Numbered from the stretch's first letter, positions 1 to 7,798 are shown. The stretch: DNA of 16,731 nucleotides from Dehalococcoidia bacterium (GCA_030606165.1 JAUWGZ010000022.1:1-16731), one strand, 5' to 3'. Notes: generated from the letters alone by a model not told the origin. Numbers and translations are program-made.

Positions 1-568
1 TTTGTTTTTTATAATAATCAAGGATAGGAAAGGTTTGAGCAAAAAAAATACTAAGTCGGTCCTTTACTGTTTCCTCCTTGTCATCGGAACGCTGATACAA
101 TTCACCACCGCATTTATCACATTTCCCCGGCGTTTTAGGCGGTGAACTTATTATGTGATATGGTGTCTGACAAACTCGGCAAAGCCGCCTTCCACTGAGG
201 CGTTCCACTAGCTCTTCATTGGGCACTTCAATATATATTGCCTTATCTATGGTTTTTCCTTGCTCCCTAAGGGCTTCGTCTAAAACTCTAGCTTGATGCA
301 AAGTCCGGGGAAAGCCGTCGGGAAGGCAGCCAGCAGCACAGTCAGGTTGATTAATTCTTTCCAGAATCATTTTTATGGTTATCTCATCGGGAACTAGTTC
401 TCCTTTATCCATATAGCTTTTAGCCAGGAGACCAACCTCGGTCCTTTCCTCTAACGCCTGACGAAACAAATCCCCGGAGGCTATATGAGGTAAATCCATC
501 TCTTGAGAGAGAATATCCGCCTGAGTTCCCTTTCCTGCCCCTGGAGCACCTAGCATGATGATGTACAT
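1..568 (-). CDS. adk: Adenylate kinase, 3' end cut by window edge
   Basis: Adenylate kinase interconverts ATP + AMP and 2 ADP in the cytosol. I translated this frame by hand: 189 residues are visible and the C-terminus (roughly 25 residues by family length) lies outside. Residues 7-15 form the P-loop GAPGAGKGT, SGDLFR at 31-36 belongs to the AMP-binding part, and DGFPRT is at 84-89. The LID carries two CxxC pairs (Cys130/133 and Cys150/153), so it is the zinc-binding LID type. The ATG shares one base with the secY stop (TAATG), with no clear Shine-Dalgarno sequence, so translation is probably coupled to secY. The secY-adk order is the usual end of the spc operon. Confidence 0.96.
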   Translation of the reverse strand, partial: MYIIMLGAPGAGKGTQADILSQEMDLPHIASGDLFRQALEERTEVGLLAKSYMDKGELVPDEITIKMILERINQPDCAAGCLPDGFPRTLHQARVLDEALREQGKTIDKAIYIEVPNEELVERLSGRRLCRVCQTPYHIISSPPKTPGKCDKCGGELYQRSDDKEETVKDRLSIFFAQTFPILDYYKKQ

Positions 569-1863
569 TATTTTAAGAAACCCTCGTAGCGGCGCATGGT
601 TAGTTGAGCCTCTAATTGCTTCATGGTATCTAGAGCCACACCAACAGCTATAAGCATGGCGGTACTCTGGATTACCAATGCTGTAACGCCGGTGATTCTT
701 TGAGCAATGAAGGGCATAATTGCCACTACAGCCAGGAAGAGAGCACCACCGAAGGTAAGGCGCTTTATGACTTTATTCAAATAATCAGCCGTTGCCTTGC
801 CTGGTCGAACCCCGGGGATAAAGCCGCTTTGCTGTTGCAAAGTTTGAGGCAGGTTCATTTGCTCGAATATAACCATAGTGTAGAAGAAAGCGAAACCAAT
901 TACTAAAGCAAAATACAATCCGTTGTAGAGCGCGGTATTAGCCTGAAACAAATTATAGATTGTATTCCAGAACTGGCTGTTCGGAAAAAACGAAGCTATT
1001 GTAGCGGGGAGTTGCATCAAGGCTATGGCGAAAATAAGAGGTATCATCCCGGCGGTATTTACCCGCAGCGGTATGTAGGTGGAACCCGATTGGCGGTACA
1101 TGCGGCCACCGCGAAAAGTGCTCCGAGCATACTGCACAGGAATACGGCGATGCGCTTCAACAAATATTACTATAAGCGCCAGCATAGCTAAGGCTAGAAT
1201 AATGTAGGCGATCAACCCTCCGGGCTGTCCTTGACCAGCAGAAACAATGCCACGACCCACTATCTCAGGAATGCCGGCCACGATACCACCAAAGATTATT
1301 ATCGATATCCCGTTCCCTATACCACGCTCGGTAATCAATTCACCCAGCCACACGAGGAATATCGTGCCAGCAACCATTGTTATTATTATGCTGGCTATGG
1401 TCAATGATCCAAGCGGCTCAATAGTAACTCCCTGAGAGCGTAACAAAGCAATCATAGCATAGCCTTGAAGGGCAGCCAAAGGTATAGTCATAAAGTGAGT
1501 AATTCGATTTATTTTCTGTTGACCGAGCTCCCCCTCCTGGGATAGAGCCTGAAGTCTGGGGATTACCGGAACCAGCAATTGCATAATTATGGACGCAGTG
1601 ATGTAGGGATAAATGCCTATGGCAACCACACTGAAACTCGTCATGGCACCACCGCTAAAAAGGTCAAGCATGCCGAAAAGGATGTTTTGCTCGAAGAATG
1701 ATTTCAAGGCTACGATGTCCACGCCGGGCAAGGGAACGTGAGCCATAAAGCGAAAAACGACAAGGATGCCGAGGGTGAAAAGGATTTTTCGCCGCAAATC
1801 GGGCAATGTCAATACGTCCATCATTGCCTGGATGAGGCGTGGTCGGGTCGTTTTACGCTGCAT
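568..1863 (-). CDS. secY: Preprotein translocase channel subunit SecY
   Basis: SecY is the membrane channel of the Sec translocon, working with SecE, SecG and SecA or the ribosome. The 431-residue length is normal and the protein is rich in hydrophobic segments consistent with ten membrane helices. The first is at about 27-47, with the plug region after it (about 62-80). The cytosolic loop with PGVRPGKATADYL near residue 350 is the conserved ribosome/SecA contact loop. The ATG follows the rplO stop after one base. Its position after rplO and before adk is the standard spc-operon layout, which co-produces the translocon with ribosomal proteins. Confidence 0.98.
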   Translation of the reverse strand: MQRKTTRPRLIQAMMDVLTLPDLRRKILFTLGILVVFRFMAHVPLPGVDIVALKSFFEQNILFGMLDLFSGGAMTSFSVVAIGIYPYITASIIMQLLVPVIPRLQALSQEGELGQQKINRITHFMTIPLAALQGYAMIALLRSQGVTIEPLGSLTIASIIITMVAGTIFLVWLGELITERGIGNGISIIIFGGIVAGIPEIVGRGIVSAGQGQPGGLIAYIILALAMLALIVIFVEAHRRIPVQYARSTFRGGRMYRQSGSTYIPLRVNTAGMIPLIFAIALMQLPATIASFFPNSQFWNTIYNLFQANTALYNGLYFALVIGFAFFYTMVIFEQMNLPQTLQQQSGFIPGVRPGKATADYLNKVIKRLTFGGALFLAVVAIMPFIAQRITGVTALVIQSTAMLIAVGVALDTMKQLEAQLTMRRYEGFLK

Positions 1864-1864
1864 T

Positions 1865-2308
1865 TTAAGCCTGCTTTACCTTCCCTCCAGCAGCAAGAAT
1901 TTTTTTCTCCGCCGATGAAGAGAATTTGTTAGCACTAACTAGCAGTGGATGCTGGATATCGCCAGCGCCGAGAATTTTGGTCGGATGGTTCGGGGTGTTA
2001 ATCAGCCCCGCTCGAAGCAATTCCTCAGGGGTTACCTCAGTTCCTGGGGGGAAAACGGCTAGCTTCCCCACATTGACAATATTATATTTAGTTTTAAAAA
2101 CGTTAGTGAATCCCCTTTTTCGTGGCAGCCGTTTTATCAAAGGCAACTGCCCGCCTTCAAAGCCAGGGCGCACACCACCGCCAGAGCGAGCCTTTTGCCC
2201 TTTGCAACCTCGCCCCGAATAGGTGCCATGCCCACTGCCGTCTCCTCGTCCTACGAGCTTTCTCTTGTGCTTAGCACCTACAGGAGGGCTTAATTCATTC
2301 TGTTTCAT
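1865..2308 (-). CDS. rplO: 50S ribosomal protein L15 (uL15)
   Basis: uL15 is a late-assembly protein of the large subunit. It has 147 residues, close to the family norm. The N-terminal half is the typical glycine- and arginine-rich extended tail (GRGDGSGHGTYSGRGCKGQKARSG region, residues 21-44) that threads into 23S rRNA. A folded C-terminal domain with the GAGDI motif follows. The ATG lies inside the last codons of rpsE (14-nt overlap), so translation is likely coupled. The family's usual upstream partner rpmD is not present between rpsE and this gene. Confidence 0.98.
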   Translation of the reverse strand: MKQNELSPPVGAKHKRKLVGRGDGSGHGTYSGRGCKGQKARSGGGVRPGFEGGQLPLIKRLPRKRGFTNVFKTKYNIVNVGKLAVFPPGTEVTPEELLRAGLINTPNHPTKILGAGDIQHPLLVSANKFSSSAEKKILAAGGKVKQA

Positions 2309-2837
2309 CTACCTTTTCTTCCTGAGCTTCAACATCGGTTTGAATTGCCGCTTCCTCACTTTTCCTCAAGTTAGCCAGGGCAAGCATCGTCGCCTTAGCT
2401 ACGTTGATTTTGCTTGATCCACCTAATGATTTGCCAAGGGCATCTTTTATGCCTGCCAATTCAAGCACTGCCCGAGTAGTATTGCTGACAATTAAGCCTG
2501 TGCCAGGTGCCGCCGGCTTTAGTAAGATCCTGGACGCACCAAACTTGGCTAGAATTTCATGAGGGATGGTACCGTCCTTGATAGGCACCTCAATCAACCC
2601 CTTCTTCGCCACAGCACCTGCTTTGCGAACTGCTTCAGGAACCGCTGCCGCTTTAGCTAAACCAAATCCGACATGTCCTTGGCCATCGCCAACTACCACT
2701 AAAGCTCTGAACCGAAGGTGTCTACCACCTTTGACCACTTTAGTTACACGGTCGATACCTAACAGTTTCTCCTCGAGACTCAGTTCTGAGGCATCGATTT
2801 TGGTTCTCTTCCCTCTTACTTTAGTAACCGCCTTCAT
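2295..2837 (-). CDS. rpsE: 30S ribosomal protein S5 (uS5)
   Basis: uS5 lines the mRNA entry side of the small subunit and takes part in decoding fidelity. The 180-residue product has the N-terminal double-stranded RNA-binding fold (VKGGRHLRFRALVVVGD near residue 35) and the C-terminal domain with GTGLIVSNTTRAVLELAGI. An acidic, poorly conserved tail of about 20 residues (Glu- and Asp-rich) ends the protein. The ATG is 10 nt after the rplR stop. The end of the gene overlaps rplO by 14 nt, which leaves no room for rpmD. Confidence 0.98.
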   Translation of the reverse strand: MKAVTKVRGKRTKIDASELSLEEKLLGIDRVTKVVKGGRHLRFRALVVVGDGQGHVGFGLAKAAAVPEAVRKAGAVAKKGLIEVPIKDGTIPHEILAKFGASRILLKPAAPGTGLIVSNTTRAVLELAGIKDALGKSLGGSSKINVAKATMLALANLRKSEEAAIQTDVEAQEEKVDETE

Positions 2838-2847
2838 AAGCTAACTC

Positions 2848-3222
2848 TCAAAACTCCAATCCAGCTTTCCTGGCAGCCTCGGCTAAAGCCTTAACTCTGC
2901 CATGATATTTATAGCCACCACGGTCAAAAACCACCTGTTTGATCCCTTTACTTAATGCTTTCTCCGCAAGCAAAGTTCCCACTATTTCGGCTTTCTTGCT
3001 TTTTCCCATTCCATCGGCCTTGCTTTTCACCTGAGAGTCAAGAGTGCTCATTGAGACTAAAGTCTGGTCCCTAGAATCATCAATAAGCTGGGCATGGACA
3101 TGATTCAAGCTACGGAAGACACATAATCGAGGACGTGATATCGTTCCCGTTACTTTTTGCCTCACCCGTCTGTGTCGTATCTTTTTGATTGCTTTTGAAC
3201 CTCTCCTGTTCATTATAGCCAC
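2848..3222 (-). CDS. rplR: 50S ribosomal protein L18 (uL18)
   Basis: uL18 binds 5S rRNA with L5 and helps seat the central protuberance. The 124-residue reading starts at a GTG that shares one base with the rplF stop (TAGTG). An in-frame ATG three codons later (3213) is an alternative that would give 121 residues, and neither has a strong Shine-Dalgarno. I keep the GTG because overlap coupling is common in this operon. Family features include the basic N-terminus, RPRLCVFRS near residue 30, and the C-terminal FDRGGYKYHGRVKALAEAARKAG segment, which is the most conserved part of L18. Confidence 0.96.
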   Translation of the reverse strand: MAIMNRRGSKAIKKIRHRRVRQKVTGTISRPRLCVFRSLNHVHAQLIDDSRDQTLVSMSTLDSQVKSKADGMGKSKKAEIVGTLLAEKALSKGIKQVVFDRGGYKYHGRVKALAEAARKAGLEF

Positions 3223-3770
3223 TATTTCTTGCCTATTTTGCCCGATTTGCCAGGTTTAAGACGCAGTTTCTCACCAAAGTATTTAATGCCTTTTCCTTTA
3301 TAGGAGTCAGGAGGGCGTATCGCCCGAATTTTAGCAGCCGTTTCCCCAACTACTTCTTTATCAATACCGGCGACGCGAATGCGATTTGTCCCCTCAACGG
3401 TGATACTAATACCAGGAGGGGGGGGGAACTCCACAGTATTGGCGTATCCTACCTGGAGCAACAACTTGTCGCCAGTTTTCTGCGCTCTATAGCCTACGCC
3501 ATTTATTTCCAAAGTCTTTTCAAAGCCTTCACTCACCCCTGTAACCATATTCGCCAAAAGGCTGCGACTGAGCCCGTGCAAAGAACGATGAGTCTTACTA
3601 TCACTAGGCCGAGTTACAATCAAGCACCCATCCTTCAAAGCGATGGAAACGGCAGGGTGAAACCGGCGCCGGAGTTCTCCCTTCTTTCCTCTTACCATAA
3701 CTTCGCTTCCATCGATCTTTACCTCGGTACCCTGAGGTATAGCAATGGGAAGTAAGCCAATACGAGACAT
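3222..3770 (-). CDS. rplF: 50S ribosomal protein L6 (uL6)
   Basis: uL6 sits near the sarcin-ricin loop and the L7/L12 stalk base. It has 182 residues with the family's two repeated domains. MSRIG and VMVRGKKGELRR are in the first, and the C-terminal segment IRAIRPPDSYKGKGIKYFGE is the L6 signature. An AGGAG lies about 9 nt before the ATG. A run of nine C on the coding strand (plus-strand G at 3418-3426) encodes part of a Pro-Pro-Pro-Pro stretch. The frame is intact across it, but it is a possible slippage or assembly-error site. Confidence 0.98.
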   Translation of the reverse strand: MSRIGLLPIAIPQGTEVKIDGSEVMVRGKKGELRRRFHPAVSIALKDGCLIVTRPSDSKTHRSLHGLSRSLLANMVTGVSEGFEKTLEINGVGYRAQKTGDKLLLQVGYANTVEFPPPPGISITVEGTNRIRVAGIDKEVVGETAAKIRAIRPPDSYKGKGIKYFGEKLRLKPGKSGKIGKK

Positions 3771-3792
3771 AATTTACAGCTCCTAAGTTAAT

Positions 3793-4188
3793 TTACCATA
3801 CATAGCACAGAATCTCACCGCCAAGATGCTGCCGCCATGCCTCTTGGCCAGTCATAATACCTTTGGATGTGGATAGAATGGCAATACCCAAGCCCCCATA
3901 GACACGAGGGACTTCACGCCTTTCCGCATAGAGCCTTAGGCCCGGCTTGCTCGCTCTTTCTAAACCTAAAATTGCGGGCTGGTCATCTGTGTACTTGAGG
4001 TGGATTTTTATCATTGGCTGTGGTTTCCCCTTAAGCACTTCATAACGGTCGATAAAACCCTCTTCTTCAAGTATTTTGCTGATAGAAAGCTTTATTTTAG
4101 AGGAAGGCACAAGCACACAATCATGATCTGCCATGATAGCATTGCGTATCCTGGTTAACATGTCAGCGATGGGGTCAGTAACTGTCAT
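3793..4188 (-). CDS. rpsH: 30S ribosomal protein S8 (uS8)
   Basis: uS8 is a primary 16S rRNA-binding protein of the platform. In Escherichia coli it also represses the spc operon by binding its mRNA; I could not identify such a site here. The product has 131 residues: the N-terminal MTVTDPIADMLTRIRNA is the typical start, and the C-terminal STSKGIMTGQEA...GGEILCYVW is the RNA-binding signature. The ATG follows the rpsN stop by 7 nt, with a GAGA-containing stretch in front. Confidence 0.98.
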   Translation of the reverse strand: MTVTDPIADMLTRIRNAIMADHDCVLVPSSKIKLSISKILEEEGFIDRYEVLKGKPQPMIKIHLKYTDDQPAILGLERASKPGLRLYAERREVPRVYGGLGIAILSTSKGIMTGQEAWRQHLGGEILCYVW

Positions 4189-4195
4189 TTCTCTT

Positions 4196-4381
4196 TCACC
4201 AGCTTGACTTTCTTATGCCAGGGATTACACCAGTGACAGCAAGTTCTCGAAAACAAATACGACACAAGCCAAATTTGCGCATATAAGCACGCGGTCTGCC
4301 ACATAATTGACAACGATTACGTTGCTGTACCTTATATTTCGCTGGCCGTTTTGACTTGACAATCTTAGATAACTTCGCCAT
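4196..4381 (-). CDS. rpsN: 30S ribosomal protein S14 type Z (uS14, zinc-binding)
   Basis: This is the short (61-residue) zinc form of uS14, a head protein of the small subunit. Cys24-x2-Cys27 and Cys40-x2-Cys43 form the zinc site. The C-terminal GVIPGIRKSSW is the family ending. It starts one base after the rplE stop and precedes rpsH, the normal spc position. No zinc-free (long) S14 is seen in the window. The four-Cys form implies that this ribosomal site needs zinc. Confidence 0.98.
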   Translation of the reverse strand: MAKLSKIVKSKRPAKYKVQQRNRCQLCGRPRAYMRKFGLCRICFRELAVTGVIPGIRKSSW

Positions 4382-4382
4382 A

Positions 4383-4928
4383 TCAAGTTCTCCTGAAAGG
4401 CATGCCCATTAATTCTAGCAAATCCCTGGCTTCATCATCGTTCTTGGCCGTAGTAACAATGGTTACCTCAAAGCCGCGAATTTTATCTACCTTATCGTAA
4501 TCAATCTCAGGGAAAACTATCTGCTCTTTTATGCCCAGGCTATAATTTCCTCGGCCATCGAACGAATCCCGTGATACTCCGCGGAAATCTCGAAACCTCG
4601 GTAGAACAACATTAACCAGTTTGTCAAAGAAATCGTACATCCGTTTACCTCGCAACGTCACCATCATCCCAATAGGCATACCAGCCCTCAGCTTAAAAGA
4701 GGAGATAGACTTTTTCGCCCGTGTGGTTACCGGACGTTGCCCCGAAATTGTAGCTAGATCTTTCCCCGCTACTTCAAGAACTTTAGCGTCCTGTGTTGCT
4801 TCGCCCAAACCAATGCTAAGCACAATCTTTTCCAACTTAGGCAGTTGCATTATGTTATTATATCCAAGCCTAGCTTTAAGCTGGGGAGTCACTTCGGTCA
4901 AATATCTTTCCTCCAAGCGAGATTTCAC
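4383..4928 (-). CDS. rplE: 50S ribosomal protein L5 (uL5)
   Basis: uL5 binds 5S rRNA and contacts tRNA at the central protuberance. I choose the GTG at 4928 (181 residues) because a GAGG lies 7 nt before it. The in-frame TTG at 4934 is too close to that Shine-Dalgarno. Recognisable blocks are the N-terminal LEERYLTEVTPQL, the central RAKKSISSFKLRAGMPIGMMVTLRG, and the C-terminal FPEIDYDKVDKIRGFEVTIVTTA. The latter two are the L5 signatures. It lies between rplX and rpsN as expected. Confidence 0.97.
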   Translation of the reverse strand: MKSRLEERYLTEVTPQLKARLGYNNIMQLPKLEKIVLSIGLGEATQDAKVLEVAGKDLATISGQRPVTTRAKKSISSFKLRAGMPIGMMVTLRGKRMYDFFDKLVNVVLPRFRDFRGVSRDSFDGRGNYSLGIKEQIVFPEIDYDKVDKIRGFEVTIVTTAKNDDEARDLLELMGMPFRRT

Positions 4929-4939
4929 AATCAAACCTC

Positions 4940-5251
4940 TTAGTCAATCACCTCTCGACATGAATTGCAAATTCGCACTCTTTTGCCGTCGACCAAAAAG
5001 CGGAAACTGACGCGCGTAGGTTTGCCACACTTATCACACAATAACATTACGTTGGATACATTGATTGGAGCTTCAAGTTCAATTATGCCAGCTTGTCGGG
5101 CAGCCCTGCCGGCTCGAGAGTGACGCTTAATCATATTGAGCCCCTCCACTATCACTCTATCTTCGTTGGGGAGGGCACGGCGGATCTTCCCCTTTTTTCC
5201 CCTGTCCTTGCCAGCAATTATGATGACAGTATCGTTTTTCCTGATTTTCAT
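4940..5251 (-). CDS. rplX: 50S ribosomal protein L24 (uL24)
   Basis: uL24 is an early assembly initiator that binds the 5' domain of 23S rRNA near the exit tunnel. It has 103 residues: a KOW segment at about 4-35 (VIIIAGKDRGKKGKI) and a C-terminal region with Cys72-x2-Cys75 and Cys95-x2-Cys98. The latter is a zinc-ribbon-like pair found in many but not all L24 proteins. The ATG is one base after the rplN stop, with AGAGG about 9 nt upstream inside rplN. Confidence 0.98.
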   Translation of the reverse strand: MKIRKNDTVIIIAGKDRGKKGKIRRALPNEDRVIVEGLNMIKRHSRAGRAARQAGIIELEAPINVSNVMLLCDKCGKPTRVSFRFLVDGKRVRICNSCREVID

Positions 5252-5252
5252 T

Positions 5253-5618
5253 CTAAAGAACCTCTGGGGCTAAGGATATTATCTTGGCGAAGTTTTTATC
5301 TCTAAGTTCTCGGGCTACAGGACCAAAAATGCGACTGCCTTTAGGATTATTTTTTTCACCAAGAACGACTGCGGCATTCTCATCAAATCTGATATAGGAG
5401 CCGTCAGAGCGGCGATAAGGCTTAGCCACACGTACAACCACAGCTCGCACTACCTCGCCCTTTTTCACCATCCCATGGGGCACCGCTCGCTTCACCGTGG
5501 CTACAATGATGTCGCCTATCCGGGCATATTTTCTTGCCCCAATAGACACATTAATGCACATAATCTGCTTAGCCCCGGTATTATCGGCTATCTTGAGTCT
5601 GGTATAAGTCTGAATCAT
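5253..5618 (-). CDS. rplN: 50S ribosomal protein L14 (uL14)
   Basis: uL14 lies at the subunit interface, forms bridge B8 and is the docking site of the silencing factor RsfS. It has 121 residues with the nearly invariant N-terminus MIQTYTRLKIADNTGAK. GSYIRFDENAAVVL in the middle and GPVARELRDKNFAKIISLAPEVL at the end complete the match. The start overlaps the rpsQ stop as ATGA, so the two are probably translationally coupled. Confidence 0.99.
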   Translation of the reverse strand: MIQTYTRLKIADNTGAKQIMCINVSIGARKYARIGDIIVATVKRAVPHGMVKKGEVVRAVVVRVAKPYRRSDGSYIRFDENAAVVLGEKNNPKGSRIFGPVARELRDKNFAKIISLAPEVL

Positions 5619-5911
5619 TTCTTTTTCTTTGGTTTCTTTGGTCTGGTTTCAACCACTTCCTTCTTAGACATTATCTCCGCTACCCGCCAACTCTTCTCCT
5701 TGGACAAAGGGCGAGTCTCGACAATCTTCACTTTGTCTCCAATTTTACAGGCATTATTTTCGTCATGAGCCTTATATCTTTTGGTAGCTCTGCTAGCTTT
5801 CTTATATAGTGGATGGACTTTCCTGGTTTCCACAGCTACCACCACCGTTTTATCCATTTCGTCACTCACCACCAAGCCTTCTCTAACCTTTCTTTTCTCG
5901 AGATAACTCAT
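5615..5911 (-). CDS. rpsQ: 30S ribosomal protein S17 (uS17)
   Basis: uS17 is an early 16S rRNA-binding protein with an OB fold. It has 98 residues. Signature segments are GLVVSDEMDKTVVVAVE (about 12-28), HPLYKKASRATKRYKAHDE, and IVETRPLSKEKSWRVAEI. A lysine-rich tail of about 15 residues extends past the usual core end. It may add rRNA contacts and looks lineage-variable. The gene overlaps both rpmC and rplN by four bases (ATGA). Confidence 0.98.
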   Translation of the reverse strand: MSYLEKRKVREGLVVSDEMDKTVVVAVETRKVHPLYKKASRATKRYKAHDENNACKIGDKVKIVETRPLSKEKSWRVAEIMSKKEVVETRPKKPKKKK

Positions 5912-6105
5912 CCTATGCCAAGCTCCCTTTCCCTTAAAATAGTCTTGATTTTAGCAATCCTTCTCTTCACTTCAGGAATCTCCCGATGATTCCCCAACTG
6001 TCTAGTGGCCAAGCGAAAACGGAGGTTAAAAAGTTCCTCATGAGCTTCTTCGAGCTTCGCTAATAGCTCTTCATTGTTGAGAGTGCGAATTTCGCTAGCT
6101 TTCAA
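5908..6105 (-). CDS. rpmC: 50S ribosomal protein L29 (uL29), TTG start
   Basis: uL29 is a small helical protein beside the exit tunnel, next to L23. I place the start at the TTG at 6105, giving 65 residues that begin with the canonical KASEIR. An AGGAAAGG stretch lies at the right distance upstream. The longer reading from 6129 also starts with TTG, lacks a Shine-Dalgarno and adds eight residues not typical of the family. LFNLRFRLATRQLGNHREIPEVKRRIAKIKT is the L29 signature (two helices). It overlaps the end of rplP by 11 nt and rpsQ by 4 nt. Confidence 0.96.
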   Translation of the reverse strand: MKASEIRTLNNEELLAKLEEAHEELFNLRFRLATRQLGNHREIPEVKRRIAKIKTILRERELGIG

Positions 6106-6520
6106 CTTTCTGCCTTTCCTTCGTGACAAAACTAGTAGCTATAGGAAGTTTGGAGGAGGCGAGATGGGCTGCCTCCGAAGCCATCTCCTCATTTACACCA
6201 GTCAATTCGAACAGGATTTTGCCTCTCTTAACTACGGCTACCCAGTGATCCGGAGCGCCTTTCCCACCACCCATCCTTGTCTCTGCAGGTTTCTTAGTCA
6301 CAACTTTGTCAGGGAAAACTCGTATCCATAGTTTACCCCCACGATGCAAGTGGCGGACAAATACGCGACGGGCTGCTTCAATTTGTCGCGCTGTTACCCA
6401 AGCGGATTCCTCAGCCCTCATGCCAAAGTCGCCAAAGACGATGGTATCCCCGCTCTGGGCGGCGCCTTTTAGCCTTCCTTTATGTGTCTTGCGATACTTC
6501 ACTCGTTTCGGCTGTAGCAC
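6095..6520 (-). CDS. rplP: 50S ribosomal protein L16 (uL16)
   Basis: uL16 helps position the A-site tRNA and is needed for late 50S assembly. It has 141 residues from a GTG start preceded by AGGAG. The N-terminus MLQPKRVKYRKTHKGR is nearly diagnostic, and TARQIEAARR and VTKKPAETRMGGGKG are the other signatures. The GTG lies 41 nt inside rpsC, an unusually long overlap for this pair, so translation of rplP probably depends on ribosomes finishing rpsC. Confidence 0.98.
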   Translation of the reverse strand: MLQPKRVKYRKTHKGRLKGAAQSGDTIVFGDFGMRAEESAWVTARQIEAARRVFVRHLHRGGKLWIRVFPDKVVTKKPAETRMGGGKGAPDHWVAVVKRGKILFELTGVNEEMASEAAHLASSKLPIATSFVTKERQKVES

Positions 6521-7160
6521 TTTTCTCCTTCACTTCAGGCATAATATCACCCTTATAAATCCATACTTTTACCCCGATACGCCCCATCATAGTATGGGCT
6601 TCAGCAAGACCGTAATCGATATTGGCACGTAATTTATGCAACGGCATTTGACCTTGGTGAAGCGTCTCAGTTCTAGCAATTTCGAGTCCACCAAGCCTTC
6701 CACCACACCTTATCTTTATTCCCTTAGCACCAGCTTGCAAAGTTCGAAAGGTTGCCTGCTTCATAGCTCGGCGGAAAGGGATTCTCTCTTCAAGCCGCTC
6801 AGCTATGCTCCGAGCTACCAAAGAAGCTTCAAGCTCAGGGTGTTCAACCTCTCTAATAGTCAATCTAATCTTATCCCCACTGACCTTCTCCAGGTCCGAC
6901 TTCAGTGCTTCCACATTTTGTCCCCCTCGGCCAATCAAGATGCCAGGACGAGCTGAGTAAAGAGTTAAATATACCTCGTCTCCCGGACGTTCAATTTCTA
7001 GTCGAGCAACAGCTCCTCCAGAACATTTTTGCTCCACAACTCTGCGTAGCCTTATATCGTCTAACAAAAACCGAGCATAGTTCTTCTCAGCATACCACTT
7101 AGCCTGCCAATCCCGGTTGATACCTAGCCTGAAAGCACAAGGATGAACTTTGTGTCCCAA
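6480..7160 (-). CDS. rpsC: 30S ribosomal protein S3 (uS3), TTG start
   Basis: uS3 forms part of the mRNA entry channel and its helicase. It has 226 residues. The N-terminus MGHKVHPCAFRLG is typical. A type II KH domain is centred on GILIGRGGQNVEAL (about 73-86), and the C-terminal domain has the usual GAKGIKIRCGGRLGG and THTMMGRIGVKVWIYKGDI-like blocks. The start is TTG, supported by a strong GAGGAGG 7 nt upstream. The variable acidic C-terminus overlaps rplP by 41 nt. Confidence 0.98.
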   Translation of the reverse strand: MGHKVHPCAFRLGINRDWQAKWYAEKNYARFLLDDIRLRRVVEQKCSGGAVARLEIERPGDEVYLTLYSARPGILIGRGGQNVEALKSDLEKVSGDKIRLTIREVEHPELEASLVARSIAERLEERIPFRRAMKQATFRTLQAGAKGIKIRCGGRLGGLEIARTETLHQGQMPLHKLRANIDYGLAEAHTMMGRIGVKVWIYKGDIMPEVKEKSATAETSEVSQDT

Positions 7161-7162
7161 AA

Positions 7163-7501
7163 CTATTCCTCCTCTTCAGTAACGAAAACTGTAATATTGC
7201 TAGCCCGTTTCAAGATAGGACTCACTCTCCCTCTCGACTGAGGGCGAAATCTTTTCAAGGTATGCCCTTTATCAGCAAATATATCAGCAATTCTAAGCTC
7301 AGCGGGCGACATTTGAAAATTGCTTTCAGCATTGGCTACTGCTGATTTGATTACCTTAGCCACGGCTTTGGCTGTGGGGGTAGGCGTAAAGCTAAGGATA
7401 GTCAAAGCCTCGTCGACTTTTCTGCCTCTAACCATATTTATCACTAAACGCACCTTCTGAGGCGAAACGCCAACATCTTTAGCTACAGCTCTTACCTTCA
7501 T
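7163..7501 (-). CDS. rplV: 50S ribosomal protein L22 (uL22)
   Basis: uL22 lines the nascent-peptide tunnel with its extended beta-hairpin. It has 112 residues. The N-terminal VSPQKVRLVINMVRGRKVDEA and the hairpin/C-terminal KRFRPQSRGRVSPILKRASNITVFV fit the family. The tail ends in four Glu. The ATG is 6 nt after the rpsS stop and the gene is followed by rpsC after 2 nt, the normal S10-operon position. Confidence 0.98.
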   Translation of the reverse strand: MKVRAVAKDVGVSPQKVRLVINMVRGRKVDEALTILSFTPTPTAKAVAKVIKSAVANAESNFQMSPAELRIADIFADKGHTLKRFRPQSRGRVSPILKRASNITVFVTEEEE

Positions 7502-7507
7502 CGCGTC

Positions 7508-7798
7508 TTATTTTTTCCTCGCCTGTTCAGTTATTTTAGCTTTGGTGACGTGACCCCTATATGTCCTGGTAGGCGCGAATTCTGCCAATTTATGCCCTAC
7601 CATATTTTCAGTGATGAAAATGGGCACATGCTTCCTACCATTATGCACTGCAATAGTATAACCTATCATTTGAGGCAAAATAGTAGAGGCGCGGGACCAC
7701 GTCTTTATCACTGTTTTCTCGCTTGGATTATTAAGCGCTTCTATTTTCTTAAGCAATTTAGCATCGCAAAAAGGCCCTTTCCTAAGCGACCGTGACAT
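7508..7798 (-). CDS. rpsS: 30S ribosomal protein S19 (uS19)
   Basis: uS19 is a head protein that contacts the A-site finger and S13. It has 96 residues starting MSRSLRKGPF. IKTWSRASTILPQMIG, VPIFITENMVGHKLAEFAPTRTYRGH and the basic tail are family signatures. The ATG lies inside the last codons of rplB (17-nt overlap), so coupling to rplB is likely. Confidence 0.98.
   Translation of the reverse strand: MSRSLRKGPFCDAKLLKKIEALNNPSEKTVIKTWSRASTILPQMIGYTIAVHNGRKHVPIFITENMVGHKLAEFAPTRTYRGHVTKAKITEQARKK

Noticed and set aside
6106..6129. N-terminal extension of rpmC by eight codons
   Set aside because: It also begins with TTG, lacks a Shine-Dalgarno, and the shorter form has the canonical L29 N-terminus and a good ribosome-binding site.
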